From positions 1-64,000 of the forward strand of contig NZ_LGQZ01000011.1 of assembly GCF_003116015.1 (NCBI RefSeq): 64,000 bases of DNA, read 5' to 3'. A program made the position numbers and the translations under genes. Shown one piece after another: positions 26,187 through 35,251 of this stretch (position 1 is its first letter; each line of letters begins with the position of its first letter). Under the pieces are notes generated by a model. That model saw nothing but the letters and a program-made list of their open reading frames with translations, made no database searches and was not told the origin of the DNA. The DNA is from Azospirillum sp. TSO22-1. Lineage in GTDB: Bacteria; Pseudomonadota; Alphaproteobacteria; Azospirillales; Azospirillaceae.

Positions 26187-28081
26187 GCCGGGTCCGACAG
26201 GTGAAGACCAACTTCACGGCGGGCGAGATCTCGCGCCGCCTGCTCGGCCGCAAGGACCTGCGCGCCTACGACAACGGGGCGCTGACGCTGCGCAACGTCT
26301 TCATCCACCCGACCGGCGGCATCACCCGGCGCTCCGGCCTTGCGTTCGTCGATACGGCGCGCGGCGCCGGCCGGCTGGTGGCGTTCGAGTTCAACACCGA
26401 GCAGACCTACCTGCTGGCCTTCTCCGCCGGCAAGATCGACGTCTACCGCGACGATGCCCGCGTCGCCACGGTGGACGCCCCGTGGAGCGAGGCGCAGCTG
26501 AGGCAGATCGCCTGGACGCAGAGCGCCGACACGTTGCTGGTCTGCCACCCCGACGTGCCGCCGCGCAAGCTGACGCGCACCGGGGCGGATGCGTGGACAC
26601 TGTCGGACTGGGCCTACGTGGCGGAGGACGAGGCGGTGCGCCTGCCGTTCTACCGCTTCGCCGACAGCGAGGTGACGCTGACCCCCAGCGGCACCACGGG
26701 CGCCGTCACCGTCACCGCGTCCGCCCCGGTGTTCGATCCGCTGCACGAGGGCACGCGCATCCGCATCAAGGGCAAGCAGCTGGTGGTCACCGGCGTCGCC
26801 TCCGCCACCTCGGCGCAGGCGACGGTGAAGGAGGAGCTGCCGAACACCACCGCCACCGTGAACTGGGACGAGCAGGCGTTCAGCCCGCGCCGCGGCTGGC
26901 CGGTGAGCGCGGCGTTCCACCAGGACCGGCTGGTCATCGGCGGCGCGCGCGACCTGCCGAACCGGTTGTGGCTGTCGCGCTCGGCCGACCTGTGGAACTT
27001 CGACCTCGGCACCGGCCAGGACGACGAGGCCATCGAGTTCGGCCTGCTGTCCGATCAGGTGAACGCCATCCGCGCGGTGTTCTCCGGCCGCCACCTGCAG
27101 CTCTTCACCTCGGGTGCGGAGTACATGGTGACCGGCGACCCGCTGACGCCGCGCGCCATCCAGCTGAACCGGCAGACGCGCATCGGCTCGCCCATCGACC
27201 GCACCATCATGCCGCGCGACGTGGACGGTGCCACCCTGTTCGTCTCGCGCAACGGCAAGGAGATCCGCGAGTTCCTCTACACCGACACCGAGGCGGCCTA
27301 TCAGGCCAACGACCTGGCGCTGCTCGCCCGGCACATCGTGCAGAGCCCGCGCGACCAGGATTTCGACAAGCGCCGCCGGCTGCTGTTCGTGGTGATGGAG
27401 GACGGCTCCATCGGCGCGCTGACCGTCTATCGGGCCGAGCAGGTCACCGCCTGGACCCGGCTGGCGACGGACGGCGCCGTGCGCTCCGTCGCTGTGGTGG
27501 GCGACGACGTCTACGTGCTGGTGGACCGCGCCGGCACCTGGACCGTCGAGCGCTTCGACGACACGCTCAACACCGACTCCGCGCTGGTCGGCAGCAGCGG
27601 CGCGGCGGTCTCCACGTGGTCCGGCCTCGGCCACCTGGAGGGGCGGCGGGTCGCCGTGCTGGCCGACGGGACGGTGCGCGGCGAGGCCACCGTGGTCACC
27701 GGCCGCATCACCCTGGAGTCGCCGGCCAAGGAGGTCGAGGCCGGGCTGACCTACACCCACGTGGTCGAGCCGCTGCCGGCCAACCTGCTGGGGCAGGTGG
27801 CGGACGGCGACTTCGTCCGGCTGGTGGAGGTCGGCTTCAAGCTGGAGGATACCGCGGCGCTGCGCGTCGATCTCGGCCGCGGCCTCTTCGACATGCCGCT
27901 GCACCGCCTCGGCCCGCAGCCCGCAAGCGGTTCGCCGCCGCCGCGCGTCTCCGGCGACCGCCGGATGCGCGCGCTGGGCTGGCGGCGCGACAACGACAAA
28001 CCCCTGTGGCGGATCGAGCAGGACGCGCCGCTTCCCTGCACCCTGCTTTCCGTCACCATGTCCTTGAAGGTGAACGACTGA
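26183..28081 (+). CDS. Tail tubular protein B-like (T7 gp12 type)
   Basis: A 632-residue tail nozzle protein. The start QVKTNFTAGEISRRLLGR, then ALTLRNVFIHPTGGITRRSG and the later FSPRRGWPVSAAFHQDRLVIGG with GLLSDQVNAIRAVF are typical of gp12-like proteins. It forms the hexameric tip of the short tail. It overlaps both neighbours by a few bases, so translation is coupled. Confidence 0.9.
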   Translation: MSRVRQVKTNFTAGEISRRLLGRKDLRAYDNGALTLRNVFIHPTGGITRRSGLAFVDTARGAGRLVAFEFNTEQTYLLAFSAGKIDVYRDDARVATVDAPWSEAQLRQIAWTQSADTLLVCHPDVPPRKLTRTGADAWTLSDWAYVAEDEAVRLPFYRFADSEVTLTPSGTTGAVTVTASAPVFDPLHEGTRIRIKGKQLVVTGVASATSAQATVKEELPNTTATVNWDEQAFSPRRGWPVSAAFHQDRLVIGGARDLPNRLWLSRSADLWNFDLGTGQDDEAIEFGLLSDQVNAIRAVFSGRHLQLFTSGAEYMVTGDPLTPRAIQLNRQTRIGSPIDRTIMPRDVDGATLFVSRNGKEIREFLYTDTEAAYQANDLALLARHIVQSPRDQDFDKRRRLLFVVMEDGSIGALTVYRAEQVTAWTRLATDGAVRSVAVVGDDVYVLVDRAGTWTVERFDDTLNTDSALVGSSGAAVSTWSGLGHLEGRRVAVLADGTVRGEATVVTGRITLESPAKEVEAGLTYTHVVEPLPANLLGQVADGDFVRLVEVGFKLEDTAALRVDLGRGLFDMPLHRLGPQPASGSPPPRVSGDRRMRALGWRRDNDKPLWRIEQDAPLPCTLLSVTMSLKVND

Positions 28082-28824
28082 TGGGCGCACTCAGCTCCGT
28101 CGTCAGCGCCGCCGTGCCCGTGGCCACGTCCGCGCTGACCAACTACCAGCAGCAGCAATACCGCACGCAGACCAACGCGGCGGACTACCAGTACAAGGCG
28201 CAGAGCGACGCCGCCGACCGCGCCTACGAGCAGCAGCAGCTGGAACGCCGCTACGCCGAGGAGCGGCAGGCCCGCCTGGAGGCGCAGCAGCAGGCCGAAC
28301 GCGAGCGGCAGCTGCAATGGCAGCGCGAAGACCAGCTGCGCCGCGAGGACCAGGAGCGCGAACGCCAGGCCCAGGCCGAGGCGGCCGCGCAGCAGGCCGC
28401 GCAGCGCAACGCCGACATGGCGTGGCTCACGCAGTCGCAGAACCTCGAGGCGAGCCAGCTGCGCGCCCGCCGGGACGCCGAGTTGCAGGCCGCCGACGCC
28501 GATGCACGGACCCGCGTCGCCACCATCGCGCAGCAGTCGGCCGAGGACGAACGCCGCCGCCGCGACGCGCTGCGCCGCGCCGTGGGCCGCACCCGCGCCG
28601 ACCTCGGCGGCCAGGGGGTGAGCGCCGCCGACGGCTCGGGCGAGGCGATCCTGCTCGGCCTGGTCGGCGACACCGAGGCGGAGAGCGGCGCCGCCGCCCA
28701 GGCCGACCGGTTGAAGCGCCAGGCGATCCAGCAGGAGCTGGACAACACCCGGCGCCGCAACCTGCTCGAACAGGCCCAGCTGGCGCAGAAGCAGCGGCTG
28801 GACTTCATGAGCAAGTTCTTCTGA
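28081..28824 (+). CDS. Coiled-coil internal virion protein
   Basis: A 247-residue protein, mostly glutamine/arginine/glutamate-rich coiled-coil (about residues 50-200). The N-terminus is hydrophobic/alanine-rich, the end (QLAQKQRLDFMSKFF) is amphipathic. In this position such proteins are ejected or internal core proteins in T7-like phages. The large T7-type gp15/gp16 proteins are absent. The start overlaps the previous stop (TGATG). Confidence 0.68.
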   Translation: MGALSSVVSAAVPVATSALTNYQQQQYRTQTNAADYQYKAQSDAADRAYEQQQLERRYAEERQARLEAQQQAERERQLQWQREDQLRREDQERERQAQAEAAAQQAAQRNADMAWLTQSQNLEASQLRARRDAELQAADADARTRVATIAQQSAEDERRRRDALRRAVGRTRADLGGQGVSAADGSGEAILLGLVGDTEAESGAAAQADRLKRQAIQQELDNTRRRNLLEQAQLAQKQRLDFMSKFF

Positions 28825-28860
28825 CGGCGGTCGCCTCCGACACGCCTTGCGCTTTTCAAT

Positions 28861-28893
28861 TCGTCATGCCCGGGCTTGTCCCGGGCATGACGA
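28861..28893. repeat. REP-type palindrome
   Basis: An inverted repeat (CGTCATGCCCGGG CTTGT CCCGGGCATGACG) of the kind widespread between alphaproteobacterial genes. It could stop or slow transcription between the internal protein and tail fibre genes. Confidence 0.85.
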
Positions 28894-28934
28894 TGAAGAG
28901 GGTGGGTGACTGAACTCGACCCTTGGGAGCCCCC

Positions 28935-30965
28935 ATGCCCACGACCATCCAGATTCCGCGCGGCACGCCGCGCGTGCAGTACGTCGCCGACGGCGCGGTG
29001 GCGGCCTTCGCCTTCCCGTTCCCGATCTTCGCCGCCGCCGACCTCCAGGTGTTCCTCGGCGTGGCGTTGCAGTCCACCGGCTACACGGTGGCCGGTGCCG
29101 GGGCTACCGCCGGCGGCACGGTGACCTTCGCCGCGCCGCCCGCCTCCGGCACGTCCGTCACGCTGCGCCGCCGCGTGCCGATCGAGCGCACCAGCGACTT
29201 CCTGGAGAGCGGCCCGCTGCCCGCCAGCACGCTGAACAAGGAGTTCGACGTGCTGACCGCCGGCCTGCAGCAGGTCTCCGGCGACCAGGAGCTGATGCTG
29301 CGCTACGCCGACACCGATCTGCCGGCCAGCCCGGTGCTGCCCGGCCGCGCCACCCGGGCCGGCAAGCTGCTCGCGTTCGACAGCACCGGCAACCCCACCG
29401 TCCGCCTGCCGGTGGACGAGGAGGCGCTGTCCACCTACGTTCCCGGCGGCTCCGGCGCCGTGCCGCGGCCGATCCGCGAGAAGCTGGGCGACGCCGTCTC
29501 GGCCAAGGATTTCGGTGCGGTCGGCGACGGCACGGTGGACGACACCGTGGCGATCCAGGCGGCGCTGACCTCCGCCCAGGCGGTGTTCCTACCTCCCGGC
29601 GCCTACCGCGTCAGCAACACCATCACCGTGCCCTATGGCAAGACGCTGTCCGGCGCCGGCCAGTCGTCGATCCTGCGGGGGGCGGGCAACGGCTTCGACC
29701 TCGTGCACCTGCCGGACGGCTACGCCACGCTGCGCGACCTGCGGCTGGAGAAGGGGCTGGCCGGCGTGCGGCTGTTCGGCCGCGACGGGCCGTGCGTGCA
29801 GAACGTCCTCAGCGACCTCACGGTGTGGGAGTCCGTCTATGGACTGATCCTCGACGGCTACAATTCGCCCGACCGGCCGACCTACTGGAACAACATCGCC
29901 CGCGTGCTGGTCGCCCGGCCGTCGATCCATGGCGTCTGGCTGACCAGGAGCGGGGCGGGGGACTCGCCGAACGCCAACCGCTTCCACTGCGTGCGCGTCT
30001 ACTCGCTGTCGGCGCCCATTTCGGGAAGCGGCTTCTACGTCGAGCACGGCAAGTACAACAACGCCTTCGTCGACTGCGAGGCCAACCTGTCGACCATGGC
30101 GCACTCCTGCTTCCGGGTCGGCGCCGACACCGACAAGAACCTGATCGTCAACCTCTACTGCGAGACGCTGGGCGGCGTGCCCAACGTGGTGCTGGAGGCC
30201 GGCTCGGTGGAGACCGGCATCGTCAACCTGTTCTCGGCCAGCGCCGGGCCGGCGATCCAGGACCTGTCGGGCGGGCGCTACACCGCGCACAACGCCGGCT
30301 ATCCGGAGAAGAACCGCCTCGCCACCACCCGCGTCAGCCAACTGGTGGTCGAGGCGCTGCGCTACGACACCGAATACGTCGAGCCCGACGCCGGCGGGCT
30401 GGTGGAGCTGGACCTGACCAGCTCGGTCTATCTGCTGAGTTCCTACGGCGGGGCGGTGGAGGCGCGGCTGCCCGGCGCCGGATCCGCCAACGGCCACGCG
30501 GTGACCATCAAGAAGACCGACGCCTCGGCCAACCCGGTGACCATCACCGAGGCCGGCGGCGCCGGGCCGGACGGCCGCAGCGTGGTGCTGGGCAGCCGCT
30601 ACGATTTCGTGACCGTGGTCTCGAACGGAGCGGGCTGGTGGATCGTCGCCGGCAACAGCCTGCCCGGCAACGCCGCCTACACCGAGACCCCCGGCCTGTT
30701 CGAGCCCGACCTGACGCGCGGCCTCTATCTGGTCAGCGCCTGGGGCGGCGCCGTCGAGGTGCGGCTGCCCGCCCCCAGCGCGGCGCACGCGGTGGGCCGC
30801 ACGGTGACCATCAAGAAGGCCGACCAGTCCGGCCGCGCCGTGACCGTCACCAAGCAGGGCGGCGGCGGCCCCGACAACGAGGCGATCCCGCTGACCGGTT
30901 TCGGCCACGCCGTCACCGTCATGTCGAACGGGGCGGGGTGGCACATCATCGGGCGCAACCCGTGA
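28935..30965 (+). CDS. Tail fibre/tailspike with pectate-lyase fold
   Basis: A 676-residue host-recognition protein. Residues ~1-150 resemble the T7 tail-fibre adaptor (VQYVADGAVAAFAFPFPIFA and LNKEFDVLTAGLQQV). From ~185 a pectate-lyase-3-like region starts with KDFGAVGDGTVDDTVAIQAAL, followed by a right-handed beta-helix. The C-terminus holds two ~85-90-residue tandem repeats (each with GGAVEVRLP / GHAVTIKK-like and NGAGWWIV motifs). It probably binds or degrades surface polysaccharide. GGGAG precedes ATG 28935. Its stop overlaps the terminase start. Confidence 0.88.
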   Translation: MPTTIQIPRGTPRVQYVADGAVAAFAFPFPIFAAADLQVFLGVALQSTGYTVAGAGATAGGTVTFAAPPASGTSVTLRRRVPIERTSDFLESGPLPASTLNKEFDVLTAGLQQVSGDQELMLRYADTDLPASPVLPGRATRAGKLLAFDSTGNPTVRLPVDEEALSTYVPGGSGAVPRPIREKLGDAVSAKDFGAVGDGTVDDTVAIQAALTSAQAVFLPPGAYRVSNTITVPYGKTLSGAGQSSILRGAGNGFDLVHLPDGYATLRDLRLEKGLAGVRLFGRDGPCVQNVLSDLTVWESVYGLILDGYNSPDRPTYWNNIARVLVARPSIHGVWLTRSGAGDSPNANRFHCVRVYSLSAPISGSGFYVEHGKYNNAFVDCEANLSTMAHSCFRVGADTDKNLIVNLYCETLGGVPNVVLEAGSVETGIVNLFSASAGPAIQDLSGGRYTAHNAGYPEKNRLATTRVSQLVVEALRYDTEYVEPDAGGLVELDLTSSVYLLSSYGGAVEARLPGAGSANGHAVTIKKTDASANPVTITEAGGAGPDGRSVVLGSRYDFVTVVSNGAGWWIVAGNSLPGNAAYTETPGLFEPDLTRGLYLVSAWGGAVEVRLPAPSAAHAVGRTVTIKKADQSGRAVTVTKQGGGGPDNEAIPLTGFGHAVTVMSNGAGWHIIGRNP

Positions 30966-32461
30966 CGGAACCGCCTTTGACGTTCCGCGACTTCGTCGAC
31001 GCCTGGAACGGCCTGCAAGGCCAGGGCACGCCGCGCCACCATCGGACGATCGTGCGCTGGCTGGCGGCTCGCGTCGGCGGTGGCGACCGGCGCCTGCTGC
31101 TGATGGCGTTCCGCGGGGCCGGCAAGTCGACGCTGGTCGGCCTGTTCGCCGCGTGGCTGCTGCGCACCGACCCGAACCGCCGCCTGCTGGTGCTGGCCGC
31201 CGACCTGCGGCTGGCCAAGAAGATGGTGCGCAACGTCAAGCGCATCATCGAGCGCCACCCGCTGACCCAGGGCATGAAGCCGAGGGAACGCGACCAGTGG
31301 GCGTCCGACCAGTTCACCGTGGTGCGGAGCCTGGAGCTGCGCGACCCCTCCGTGCTGGCGGCGGGCATTGACGGCAACATCACGGGCACCCGCGCGGATG
31401 TGGTGATCTGCGACGACGTCGAGGTGCCGAAGAACGCCGACACCGCCCCCAAGCGCGAGGAGCTGCGCGAAGCCCTGCGCGAGATCGACTATCTGATGGT
31501 GCCGGATGGCGTGCAGCTCTACGTCGGCACGCCGCACAGCTACTACACCATCTACGCCACCGATCCGCGCGCCGAGGCCGGCGAGGCGCTGCCGTTCCTG
31601 GAGGGGTTCCGCCGCCTGACCCTGCCGGTGCTCGACCGCAGCGGCCGGAGCGCCTGGCCCCAACGCTTCCCGCAGGAGCACGTCGCCCGCATCCGCAAGC
31701 GCTCCGGCCACGCCAAGTTCGAGAGCCAGATGATGCTGCGCCCGATGCCGGCGACGGCGACGCGGCTCAACCCCGACGACCTGCGCCGCTACGAGGGCGA
31801 ACTGGTGCTGCACGCCGCGCAGAACGACACGCTGCTGACGCTGAACGGCGTGCGGCTGGTGTCGGCCAGCGCGTGGTGGGATCCGGCGCTGCTGCGCACC
31901 GACGAGGACGGCCGCACGGGCGGCGACGACAGCGTGGTGGCGGCGGTGTTCTCGGACAACGACGGCAACCTCTACCTGCACCGCGTGCTCTACCTGGGCG
32001 TCGATCCCGACGACCCGGCGACCGAGGCGGAGCAGCAGTGCCGGCAGGTCGCCCGCTTCCTGCGCGACCTGCACCTGCCCGGCGTGCGGGTGGAGGGCAA
32101 CGGCCTCGGCGCCTTCCTGCCGGCGGAGCTGGAGAAGCAGCTGAAGCTCATGCGGATCGGCGCCGCGGTGACGCGCGAGAACTCCAAGCGCTCGAAGGCC
32201 AGCCGCATCATCGAGGCGTTCGACGCCCGCCTCGCCGGCGGCCGCATCTTCGCCCACGCCGGCGTCTGGGACACGCCCTTCGTGCGCGAGATGCGCGAGT
32301 GGCGCCCGACCGGCCGCCAGCGCGGGCACGACGACGCGCTGGACGCGGTGGCCGGCTGCATCCTGTCCGAACCGCTGCGCGTTGGCCCGGCCCCGCCGCC
32401 CGCCCATCGCCCCGACTGGCGCCCCGGCCCGCTCGTGGCGCCGAGCGAGTTCGCGGTCTGA
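30962..32461 (+). CDS. Phage terminase large subunit
   Basis: A 499-residue DNA-packaging motor with GTG start at 30962 overlapping the tail-fibre stop. The ATPase Walker A FRGAGKST is at residues 50-57 and Walker B VVICDD at 147-152. The nuclease part includes SASAWWDPALLR, DDSVVAAV and a C-terminal GHDDALDAVAG. No clear small terminase is adjacent, unless one of the small early genes serves. The late position, after the tail fibre, is as in T7 relatives. Confidence 0.92.
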   Translation: MTEPPLTFRDFVDAWNGLQGQGTPRHHRTIVRWLAARVGGGDRRLLLMAFRGAGKSTLVGLFAAWLLRTDPNRRLLVLAADLRLAKKMVRNVKRIIERHPLTQGMKPRERDQWASDQFTVVRSLELRDPSVLAAGIDGNITGTRADVVICDDVEVPKNADTAPKREELREALREIDYLMVPDGVQLYVGTPHSYYTIYATDPRAEAGEALPFLEGFRRLTLPVLDRSGRSAWPQRFPQEHVARIRKRSGHAKFESQMMLRPMPATATRLNPDDLRRYEGELVLHAAQNDTLLTLNGVRLVSASAWWDPALLRTDEDGRTGGDDSVVAAVFSDNDGNLYLHRVLYLGVDPDDPATEAEQQCRQVARFLRDLHLPGVRVEGNGLGAFLPAELEKQLKLMRIGAAVTRENSKRSKASRIIEAFDARLAGGRIFAHAGVWDTPFVREMREWRPTGRQRGHDDALDAVAGCILSEPLRVGPAPPPAHRPDWRPGPLVAPSEFAV

Positions 32462-32496
32462 CGCCCCCTTTTCGTACCCCGACATCGGAGAGCATC

Positions 32497-32799
32497 ATGC
32501 ATGAGACCCTCGACGTGGTCTGGTGGATCACGGCCGTCGAGCTGCCGGTCATGGGCGGCCTGTTCTGGCTGATCGTGCGGCTGCGCAAGGAGGCACAGGA
32601 CGCGGTGGAGGCGCTGCGCCAGCGCGCCGAGACCGCCGGCGCCCAGGTGCGCGAAAGCCTCGCCGCCTACAAGCTGGAGGTCGCCAAGACCTACGTCTCG
32701 GTGAGCACGCTGAAGGACGTGGAAAAGCGCCTCACCGACCACCTGCTGCGCATCGAACACAAGCTGGAGCGCGCCTGCGCCGACGGCGGTGCGCGATGA
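32497..32799 (+). CDS. Small membrane protein, holin/spanin-like
   Basis: A 100-residue protein with one hydrophobic segment at about residues 7-27 (VVWWITAVELPVMGGLFWLIV) and a charged helical tail. The pattern and place beside a cell-wall hydrolase fit a holin or inner spanin. GGAG stands 7 bp upstream of ATG 32497. It overlaps the hydrolase start (ATGA). Confidence 0.65.
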   Translation: MHETLDVVWWITAVELPVMGGLFWLIVRLRKEAQDAVEALRQRAETAGAQVRESLAAYKLEVAKTYVSVSTLKDVEKRLTDHLLRIEHKLERACADGGAR

Positions 32800-33281
32800 G
32801 CCGCCCGACCCTGATCCCCGTCGCCGACGCCGCCAGGGCTCCGGCCCCGCCCACCCCCGGCGGCACCGGCGAGGAGGCGGTCGACACCCTGGCCCGCACC
32901 CTGTGGGGCGAGGCGCGTGGCGAGCCGGTGCGCGGCATCGAGGCGGTCGCCGCCGTCATCGTCAACCGCGTGCGCGCGGCGGAGCGGCGCGGCGGCTTCT
33001 GGTGGGGCGGCAGCGTCGTCGCGGTCTGCCGCAAGCCCTACCAGTTCAGTTGCTGGAACGCCGACGACCCGAACCGGCCGCAGCTGCTGGCGGTGACGGC
33101 GGCCGACCCGGTGTTCGCCACCTGCCTGCGCGTGGCGCGGCGCGCGGTGGCCGGGCTGCTGCCCGACCCGACCGGCGGCGCCACCCACTACCATGCCCTC
33201 GGCCTGCATCCCGACTGGGCGGCGGGACACACCCCCAGCGCCGAGATCGGCCGGCACCTCTTCTACACCACGACAGAGTGA
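32796..33281 (+). CDS. SleB-type cell wall hydrolase (phage lysin)
   Basis: A 161-residue Hydrolase_2 domain enzyme. The catalytic-type LARTLWGEARGEP (E39) and the later VVAVCRKPYQFSCW and GGATHYHA motifs are diagnostic. It probably cleaves peptidoglycan during lysis or DNA entry. It has no signal peptide, so export would need the holin-like neighbour. It is the last gene of the virion cassette. Confidence 0.86.
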   Translation: MSRPTLIPVADAARAPAPPTPGGTGEEAVDTLARTLWGEARGEPVRGIEAVAAVIVNRVRAAERRGGFWWGGSVVAVCRKPYQFSCWNADDPNRPQLLAVTAADPVFATCLRVARRAVAGLLPDPTGGATHYHALGLHPDWAAGHTPSAEIGRHLFYTTTE

Positions 33282-33300
33282 TCGTGGCACAAAGGCGCCT

Positions 33301-33507
33301 TCACTCCGCGGCCTTGATCATCGCCAGATAGATCTTCCAGGCGGCTTCGACCGACACGCCGCCGGCCCGGGCGCCGGCGGCCAGCATGGCGGCGGACGGC
33401 TTCAGCGGAACGGTGGCGCTGGTCGGCTCGGCTTGGCCCAGCAGGCCCGTCAGCGACTCGCTGGTCAGCGCACGGTCCTTAGCCACAATGCCCGAAATCG
33501 CGTTCAT
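33301..33507 (-). CDS. Small hypothetical protein at cassette edge
   Basis: A 68-residue protein rich in alanine and serine, helical, soluble. A GGAGG ribosome site 7 bp upstream of the ATG supports it. It is convergent with the phage hydrolase (20 bp between stops). Family unknown. Its promoter would lie in the palindrome-bearing gap up to 33771. Confidence 0.6.
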   Translation of the reverse strand: MNAISGIVAKDRALTSESLTGLLGQAEPTSATVPLKPSAAMLAAGARAGGVSVEAAWKIYLAMIKAAE

Positions 33508-33651
33508 GTCCGGTCCTCCAGAAAGATGCCGGACACACAGCAAGCGCGGTGCCAACCGCCGCCGGGCTGCAACCATTCCGGAAAGCGCCGGAAATTGTTG
33601 AATTGGCGGTGGTATCCCAGTGACGCGTCGCGACGGCGGGCGCGACATATC

Positions 33652-33695
33652 TGCAAAATGCTGCATCGCATTTGTTGCGCGCGTCGCATTTTGCA
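33652..33695. promoter_or_regulatory. Inverted repeat, possible operator
   Basis: Perfect 10-bp arms TGCAAAATGC (33652-33661) and GCATTTTGCA (33686-33695) separated by 24 bp in a GC-rich region. The position between a minus-strand small gene and the plus-strand DUF952 gene, at the end of the phage cassette, suggests a regulator site. No matching site was noticed elsewhere. Confidence 0.4.
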
Positions 33696-33771
33696 AAGCA
33701 CACCGCCGCCCCCCTGGCCGGGGCCAGGCCTTTCGGGTAAGGTCCGCGCCGGCCCGACCGAGGGAAATCGT

Positions 33772-34137
33772 ATGACCGAGCGAATCATCTATCACATGTG
33801 CCGGGCCGAGGAATGGCGGCAGGCGATGGAATCCGGCTCCTATCCGGGCTCCTCGCAGGACGCCGCGGACGGCTTCATCCATTTCTCGACCGCCGCCCAG
33901 GTGGTGGAGAGCGCCGCCAAGCACCGCGCCGGCCAGGACGGGCTGGTGCTGCTGACGGTGGACGCCGACGCGCTGGGCGAGGATCTGTGGTGGGAGCCGT
34001 CGCGCGGCGGCCAGCTGTTCCCGCACCTCTACGCCGCGCTGCCGGTGCCGGCGGTGCTGCGCGCCGACCCGCTGCCGCTGGGCGCCGACGGCCGCCACAT
34101 CTTCCCGCCGCACGTCTTCGACGAGTCCGCACCGTGA
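33772..34137 (+). CDS. DUF952 family protein
   Basis: A 121-residue protein with the family motif DGFIHFSTAAQV near residues 34-45 and the WWEPSRGGQLFPHLYAALP stretch. DUF952 is thought to be related to ADP-ribosyltransferase-like folds; biological role unknown. Its stop overlaps the GTG start of pyrD (GTGA), so the two are coupled. Confidence 0.85.
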   Translation: MTERIIYHMCRAEEWRQAMESGSYPGSSQDAADGFIHFSTAAQVVESAAKHRAGQDGLVLLTVDADALGEDLWWEPSRGGQLFPHLYAALPVPAVLRADPLPLGADGRHIFPPHVFDESAP

Positions 34138-35228
34138 TCGACCTCTTCCCCATCGCCGGCCGCATCCTGCGCTCTTTCGACCCGGAGACGGCGCACACCC
34201 TGACCGTCCTGTCGCTGGCCACCGGTTTCGGTCCGGTCGACCGCGAGCTGGACGACCCGATCCTCAAAACGCGCGTCTGGGGCCTGGACTTCGCCAACCC
34301 CGTGGGCCTAGCCGCCGGCTTCGACAAGAACGCCGAGGTGGTGGACCCGATGCTGCGCATGGGCTTCGGCTTCGTCGAGGCGGGCAGCGTCACGCCGCGC
34401 CCGCAGCCCGGCAACCCCAAGCCGCGCCTGTTCCGCCTGACCGGGCAGGGCGCGGTGATCAATCGCATGGGCTTCAACAACGGCGGGCTGGAGCAATTCG
34501 CCCGCCGCTTCGAGGACCGCCGCGGCAACCCGGACCGCGCACCGGGCATCGCCGGCGCCAACCTGGGCAAGAACAAGGACACGGCGGAGGCCGCCGACGA
34601 CTACGTGCTGGGCGTGCGCCGGCTGGCGCCGTTCGCCGACTATCTGGTGGTCAACGTCTCCTCGCCGAACACGCCGGGCCTGCGCGCGCTGCAGGGGCGC
34701 GAGCCGTTGCGCACGCTGTTGGGCCGCGTGCTCGACGCGCGCGCCGCGTGCAATCTCGCGAAGGCGCCGCCGCTGCTGCTGAAGATCGCCCCGGACCTCA
34801 CCGATGAGGACAAGGCGGACATCGCCGCGGTGGCGCTGGACTCGGGCATCGACGGCCTCGTCGTCTCCAACACCACCATCGCGCGGCCGGACTCCATCCC
34901 CGAGCGCTTCAGGGGCGAGGCCGGCGGCCTGTCCGGCAAGCCGCTGTTCGGCCCGTCCACCCAGGTGCTGCGGGAGATGTACGGGCTGACCGGCGGCAAG
35001 CTGCCGATCGTCGGCGTCGGCGGCATCGCGTCGGGCGACGACGCCTACGCCAAGATCCGCGCCGGCGCCTCGCTGGTGCAGCTCTACTCGGCGCTGGTCT
35101 ACGGCGGTCCGGCGCTGGTGCGGTCGATCAAGCGCGACCTCGCGGCGCGGCTGAAGGCGGACGGCTTCACCAGCGTGGCCGATGCCGTAGGGACTGGCGC
35201 GGTGGGAACGGAATTGACGAAGCGGTAA
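34134..35228 (+). CDS. pyrD: Dihydroorotate dehydrogenase (quinone), class 2
   Basis: A 364-residue membrane-associated flavoenzyme of pyrimidine synthesis that oxidises dihydroorotate and passes electrons to ubiquinone. The N-terminal helical extension (1-45) marks class 2. FMN/substrate motifs include NPVGLAAGFDKNA, NRMGFNN, and VNVSSPNTPGLR with the catalytic serine near S176. The C-terminal VGVGGIASGDDAYAKIRAGAS binds FMN phosphate. GTG start overlaps the DUF952 stop. Confidence 0.95.
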   Translation: MIDLFPIAGRILRSFDPETAHTLTVLSLATGFGPVDRELDDPILKTRVWGLDFANPVGLAAGFDKNAEVVDPMLRMGFGFVEAGSVTPRPQPGNPKPRLFRLTGQGAVINRMGFNNGGLEQFARRFEDRRGNPDRAPGIAGANLGKNKDTAEAADDYVLGVRRLAPFADYLVVNVSSPNTPGLRALQGREPLRTLLGRVLDARAACNLAKAPPLLLKIAPDLTDEDKADIAAVALDSGIDGLVVSNTTIARPDSIPERFRGEAGGLSGKPLFGPSTQVLREMYGLTGGKLPIVGVGGIASGDDAYAKIRAGASLVQLYSALVYGGPALVRSIKRDLAARLKADGFTSVADAVGTGAVGTELTKR

Positions 35229-35251
35229 CCCTGCTGTTCCACTCTGGGGCC

